Shown in pieces: positions 21,368 through 24,212 of a stretch of DNA of 24,212 nucleotides. The translations under genes were made by a program, and so were the position numbers. How positions within the stretch are numbered: position 1 is the stretch's first letter; every line of letters starts with the position of its first letter. The notes beneath the pieces are model-generated. The model was not told the DNA's origin. It ran no database searches and saw only the letters and a program-made list of their open reading frames with translations. The DNA is from Aquificota bacterium (lineage in GTDB: Bacteria; Aquificota; Aquificia; Aquificales; Aquificaceae), in NCBI GenBank assembly GCA_013153455.1, contig JAADEK010000011.1, positions 1 to 24,212 on the forward strand, in the 5' to 3' direction.

Positions 21368-21667
21368 TCAAACGACGAACAGGAGTATAAAGGCTATGAG
21401 AAGTCCGTAGAGCGCGATTGTTTCTATGAAAGCGAGACCTATGAACATCAGCGTTTGGAGCCTTCCGCCCGCGCTCGGGTTGCGAGCGACACCTTCTTGC
21501 GTCCCTTTAACCGCGAAACCCATGCCTATGCCCGCTCCGAATCCCGCAAGTCCGATAGCGAGTCCCGCTCCCAAGTATAGGAGTCCCTTGTCCGCGGACG
21601 CTCCTCCTTCCGCAGCCATAGCGAGAGCAGGCATCATAACCGCGAGCAACGCCATTATCCTCTTCAT
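21368..21667 (-). CDS. atpE: ATP synthase F0 subunit c with signal peptide
   Basis: The proton-carrying c-ring subunit. The 99-residue product has an extra N-terminal signal peptide (MKRIMALLAVMMPALAMA, cleavage near 18/19), then two helices: the Gly-rich first helix (GAGLAIGLAGFGAGIGMG), the polar loop with ARNPS, and the second helix with the proton-binding Glu E82 (AFIETIALYG). A signal peptide on subunit c is rare and is known from Aquifex aeolicus. ATG 21667 is chosen over a GTG one codon upstream because AAGGAGG is 6 nt before it. Confidence 0.96.
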   Translation of the reverse strand: MKRIMALLAVMMPALAMAAEGGASADKGLLYLGAGLAIGLAGFGAGIGMGFAVKGTQEGVARNPSAGGRLQTLMFIGLAFIETIALYGLLIAFILLFVV

Positions 21668-21684
21668 CACCTACCTCCTTGAAC

Positions 21685-22092
21685 TTATTTGATTATAAGC
21701 GAAGCTGTATTGAGTTCGTCTATTATCTTACACAGGTATGCGGAGGGATAGCAAGCCCACACGATGAGGTCGTAAGTCTTCCCCTCAAGGAACTTCCTCA
21801 CCTCCTCCCCGAGGGGACCCACCCTGAACTCAACGGGGGGTATGTTCTCATCACCCGTAAACCTCTCCCAAAGCCCCCTTATCTTTTTGTTAATACGGTT
21901 TATGGCTTCTTCCTTTATACCCGGCGGGACGGGCATACCGAAGGCTACGCTACTCCTCTGGAGGTTGAAAACGTCCTCAAGGACGACGAGTATCTCAACC
22001 TCCGCCCCGAGCTTCTTTGAAAGGTCCGCGGTAAACCTCAGGGCTTTCTCACAGTCCGCGTATGAGTCCGTCATAACGAGAAGGACTTTCAT
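21685..22092 (-). CDS. universal stress protein A-like protein between atpB and atpE
   Basis: A 135-residue protein with the UspA alpha/beta fold: the opening strand MKVLLVMTDSYADCEKALRF, the LGAEVEILVVLEDV segment and the late strand YDLIVWACYPSAY. The ATP-binding G-x2-G-x9-G(S/T) motif near the C-terminus is absent (it reads CYPSAYLCKIIDELN), so ATP binding is doubtful. It starts 2 nt after the atpB stop region (TGA-T-ATG) with GAGGAG 7 nt upstream, and ends 17 bp before atpE, so it is firmly inside the ATP synthase cluster. Its role there is unknown; it may regulate or help assemble F0. Confidence 0.82.
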   Translation of the reverse strand: MKVLLVMTDSYADCEKALRFTADLSKKLGAEVEILVVLEDVFNLQRSSVAFGMPVPPGIKEEAINRINKKIRGLWERFTGDENIPPVEFRVGPLGEEVRKFLEGKTYDLIVWACYPSAYLCKIIDELNTASLIIK

Positions 22093-22093
22093 A

Positions 22094-22744
22094 TCAGTGC
22101 TCCTCGTGGGCTACGGCGCCCGCAAGGTATATAACCGAAAGAATCATGAATATGTAGGTCTGTATGAATATGGCGAGGAACTTTATGGCTATTATGAAGA
22201 TGAGGACAACGGGTGAGACGACGAGCGTGAAGGGGTTCTTTATAACGAGGCTCACGAGCGTCAAAAGGAGGAGTCCCCCGGCTTTCATGTTCGCAAAGAG
22301 ACGAAGCGCGAGCGTTATGGGTCTTGCTATGTGCGAGATTAGCTCAACCACGAAGAAGAAGGGAGCCATAAGTGGTATGGGTCCCATGAAGTGTTTAAAG
22401 TAGGCGAGTCCGTTTTCCCTTATACCCTCAAAGTGGTAGAAGAAGAAGACGAGAAGGGCTATCGCGAGGTTTGTGTTTATGTTAGCGGTCGGGGCTTCAA
22501 AGCCCGGAACCATACCCAAAAGGTTCCCGAAAAAGACGAAAAGTCCTATCGCAGCAATCAGCGGGGTGTATTTTAAGCCCTTTTGACCTATGTTCTCAAG
22601 GAGCATTGAGCGGACGAACCTGAGGTATCCCTCAAGGAGGGCTTGATACTTGGTAGGTTTAAGGGAGGGCTTTCCTCCCTTAAGGACCACCGCTATGGCT
22701 ATCGCTACCGCGATTAGGCTGTAAACGACGTGCGAGTATTCCAT
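22094..22744 (-). CDS. atpB: ATP synthase F0 subunit a
   Basis: Subunit a forms the proton half-channels against the c-ring. The 216-residue protein has five to six helices and the essential arginine R148 in [17 protein letters not shown], with channel-lining E134 and H138 in [12 protein letters not shown]. The start ATG has TAAGG 3 nt and AGGGG about 9 nt upstream. TATAAT (22771-22776, minus strand) would give a leader of about 20 nt. It heads the run atpB, Usp-like, atpE, rpmH, yidD, yidC, cas6, glycosylase. Subunits b, delta and F1 genes are not in the window. Confidence 0.96.
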   Translation of the reverse strand: MEYSHVVYSLIAVAIAIAVVLKGGKPSLKPTKYQALLEGYLRFVRSMLLENIGQKGLKYTPLIAAIGLFVFFGNLLGMVPGFEAPTANINTNLAIALLVFFFYHFEGIRENGLAYFKHFMGPIPLMAPFFFVVELISHIARPITLALRLFANMKAGGLLLLTLVSLVIKNPFTLVVSPVVLIFIIAIKFLAIFIQTYIFMILSVIYLAGAVAHEEH

Positions 22745-22770
22745 TTGCCTTACCCCTTGTGGCTTAGAAG

Positions 22771-22778
22771 ATTATAAC
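22771..22778. promoter_or_regulatory. overlapping divergent -10 elements of atpB and hisF
   Basis: The 8-mer ATTATAAC holds TATAAT on the minus strand (22771-22776) for atpB and TATAAC on the plus strand (22773-22778) for hisF. The hisF ATG is 9 nt after its -10 and has no Shine-Dalgarno; atpB has a leader of about 20 nt with one. Confidence 0.5.
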
Positions 22779-22787
22779 ATAAATCTC

Positions 22788-23552
22788 ATGCTCGCAAAGA
22801 GGATTATCCCCTGCCTTGACGTTGACAAGGGAAGGGTCGTTAAGGGTGTTAAGTTCCTGAACCTCAGGGACGCGGGAGACCCCGTTGAGGTTGCAAAGCG
22901 CTACGAGGAAGAAGGCGCGGACGAGCTTGTTTTCCTTGATATAACCGCGTCCGCGGAGGGGAGGGAGATAATGATTGACGTCGTGAGGCGCGTCGCGGAA
23001 ACCGTCTTTATGCCCTTTACCGTGGGAGGCGGGGTGAGGAGCCTTGAGGACATGAGGGCGCTCCTTGAAGCCGGTGCGGACAAGGTATCAATAAACACAT
23101 CCGCGGTAAAGAACCCGAAGCTCGTATACGAGGGGGCAAAGCGCTTCGGCTCACAGTGCATAGTCGTTGCCATAGACGCAAAGAGGAAGGGAAACTCTTG
23201 GGAAGTTTTCATACACGGGGGGAGAACACCCACGGGTCTTGACGCGGTAAAGTGGGCAAAAGAGGTGGAAAGCCTCGGGGCTGGGGAGATACTCCTTACA
23301 TCCATGGACAAGGACGGGACGAAGGACGGATACGATATAGAGCTGTGCAGGGCGGTAGCTGATGCGGTGAGGATTCCCGTTATAGCTTCTGGCGGTGCGG
23401 GGAGGAAGGAGCATTTCGCGGAGGTTTTCAAGAAGACGGGGGTCTCCGCTGCGCTCGCAGCTTCCGTCTTTCACTTCAGGGAGATAAGGATTCCCGAGCT
23501 GAAGTCTTACCTGAGGTCCGAGGGCGTTCACGTGCGTCCGCCCGAGGGCTGA
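22788..23552 (+). CDS. hisF: imidazole glycerol phosphate synthase subunit HisF
   Basis: HisF is the cyclase subunit that, with glutaminase HisH, makes imidazole glycerol phosphate and AICAR in histidine synthesis. The 254-residue TIM barrel opens with [18 protein letters not shown] (the first catalytic Asp in CLDV) and has [15 protein letters not shown] (second catalytic region with Asp in VAIDA), [15 protein letters not shown] and PVIASGGAG, all highly conserved phosphate-site strings. The ATG has no Shine-Dalgarno and lies just after a -10-like TATAAC. No other his gene is nearby. Its last 77 bp overlap the convergent OmpA-like gene. Confidence 0.97.
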   Translation: MLAKRIIPCLDVDKGRVVKGVKFLNLRDAGDPVEVAKRYEEEGADELVFLDITASAEGREIMIDVVRRVAETVFMPFTVGGGVRSLEDMRALLEAGADKVSINTSAVKNPKLVYEGAKRFGSQCIVVAIDAKRKGNSWEVFIHGGRTPTGLDAVKWAKEVESLGAGEILLTSMDKDGTKDGYDIELCRAVADAVRIPVIASGGAGRKEHFAEVFKKTGVSAALAASVFHFREIRIPELKSYLRSEGVHVRPPEG

Positions 23553-24212
23553 GCGCGCACGCGAGGGCATCGGGGGGAAGGATGAGTCTCGCAAGTGTGA
23601 GGGCTCTTTTTTTTGCGACCTCTTCGTTCCTTTTGGGGTCTTTTGTGTTTCCGTCCGCGGAGCCTATTATCTCAACCTTCCTAAGCTTCCCGAGTTCCGA
23701 GAGTGTTTTTATTAGCTCCCTGACGTTCTTTACGTTTGGGTCCCTCAGGAGCGTTCCCGCGTGGGGGAATGTAAAGGAGTAGGTTATCCTTACCTCAACG
23801 GTTCGGCGCTTGGGTTTATTTTCCGAAATGAGGGCTTGGGGTTTTCCTATCTTTCCCTCGTGTTTGAGGACGATTATCATCTCCTCACCGGTTCTCAGGG
23901 GCGGGAGGGCAAACTTTACGTAATCCCTCGTCACCTCAACGGGGTAAACGGTGAGAACCTTCTTAACCGTCGGTTCCCTTCCCATGTATACCTCAACGAG
24001 GGCGCTTTCTTCCAAGTTCGCAAAGCGTGAGGGAACCAGGAGGAGCCAGTCCCCTTCTATGGACTCCTGAGTCCTTACGTGAACCTTTGTCTCCTTTCCC
24101 TTCGTTTCTGTCTTTATCCTCACGCCCTCCCTCCTCCTCAGGGTGTTTACCTCAAGGGGGACGTATAGGACAACGTCCGCCCTCCTGTAGAGCCTCCCTT
24201 TCTCTTTGTATA
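23476..24212 (-). CDS. OmpA-like C-terminal domain protein (partial, cut by window edge)
   Basis: The reading frame is open to the right edge of the window; there is an in-frame GTG at 24123, but coding-like sequence ([18 protein letters not shown]) continues upstream of it, so the true start is probably outside. Visible parts are an N-terminal beta-rich segment (before about 130 residues of the visible frame) and an OmpA-like domain with [18 protein letters not shown] and the peptidoglycan-binding type motif [20 protein letters not shown] followed by [12 protein letters not shown]. Such proteins anchor envelope complexes to peptidoglycan. The last 30 or so residues (Ser/Arg/Pro rich) are read antisense to hisF through a 77-bp overlap and do not look like domain sequence. 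Confidence 0.75.
   Translation of the reverse strand, partial: YKEKGRLYRRADVVLYVPLEVNTLRRREGVRIKTETKGKETKVHVRTQESIEGDWLLLVPSRFANLEESALVEVYMGREPTVKKVLTVYPVEVTRDYVKFALPPLRTGEEMIIVLKHEGKIGKPQALISENKPKRRTVEVRITYSFTFPHAGTLLRDPNVKNVRELIKTLSELGKLRKVEIIGSADGNTKDPKRNEEVAKKRALTLARLILPPDALACALSPRADARERPRTSGKTSARESLSP

Overview
The window is about 24 kb of very compact bacterial chromosome, almost certainly from a thermophilic member of the Aquificaceae (Aquifex/Hydrogenobacter group). The reasons are: a citryl-CoA lyase of the split ATP-citrate cleavage route (reductive TCA cycle); an NtrC4-type sigma-54 activator; an ATP synthase c subunit with a cleavable signal peptide; rpmH followed directly by yidD with no rnpA between them; and heavy use of AGG/ATA/GAG codons. 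The genus cannot be fixed by reading alone. By eye, GC is near one half. There are 35 supportable protein genes, no tRNA or rRNA, no CRISPR array and no mobile element. No gap between genes exceeds about 75 bp, so no stretch over 300 bp lacks a gene.

Layout. 14-1417 (+): flavin disulfide-reductase-family enzyme. 1398-2096 (-): unknown polytopic membrane protein. 2159-4425 (+): bioA-rsgA. 5609-4422 (-): small Ras-like GTPase, roadblock protein and a 76-residue partner ORF. 7057-5685 (-): proC and pgeF. 7073-7762 (+): rsmE. 10120-7759 (-): folK, ntrC4-like regulator and a signal-peptide/coiled-coil/TM protein. 10147-11295 (+): nitronate-monooxygenase-family flavoprotein. 17166-11273 (-): a ten-gene run of citryl-CoA lyase, TlpA thioredoxin, a small TM protein, ctaA, ctaB, a heme-copper-oxidase-like subunit I, a 38-residue TM peptide, DUF420, Skp/OmpH and Nudix. 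17227-18096 (+): YbjN-like protein. 22744-18091 (-): an eight-gene run of atpB, a Usp-like gene, atpE, rpmH, yidD, yidC, a stand-alone cas6 and an EndoIII-family glycosylase. 22788-23552 (+): hisF. 23476-window end (-): OmpA-like domain protein, cut by the window edge.

How the genes work together. The 17.2-11.3 kb run joins carbon fixation (citryl-CoA cleavage) to heme O/A synthesis, an oxidase-like membrane subunit and its probable small partners, and envelope chaperoning. The 22.7-18.1 kb run joins the ATP synthase membrane sector to the insertase YidC/YidD, which would insert such subunits, then continues into Cas6 and a DNA glycosylase.

Three architectural themes stand out. First, most operon-leading genes have a -10-like hexamer only 5-11 nt before the start codon and no Shine-Dalgarno, which suggests leaderless or near-leaderless mRNAs; internal genes have good Shine-Dalgarno sequences or stop/start overlaps. 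Second, all six convergent gene pairs overlap at their 3' ends, so terminators would have to lie inside genes; one candidate is a perfect hairpin with an antisense U-tract inside rsgA. Third, several genes carry unusual features: a B-type oxidase-like subunit lacking the CuB histidine pair, a Cas6 without an N-terminal histidine, and a Usp-like gene inside the atp cluster.
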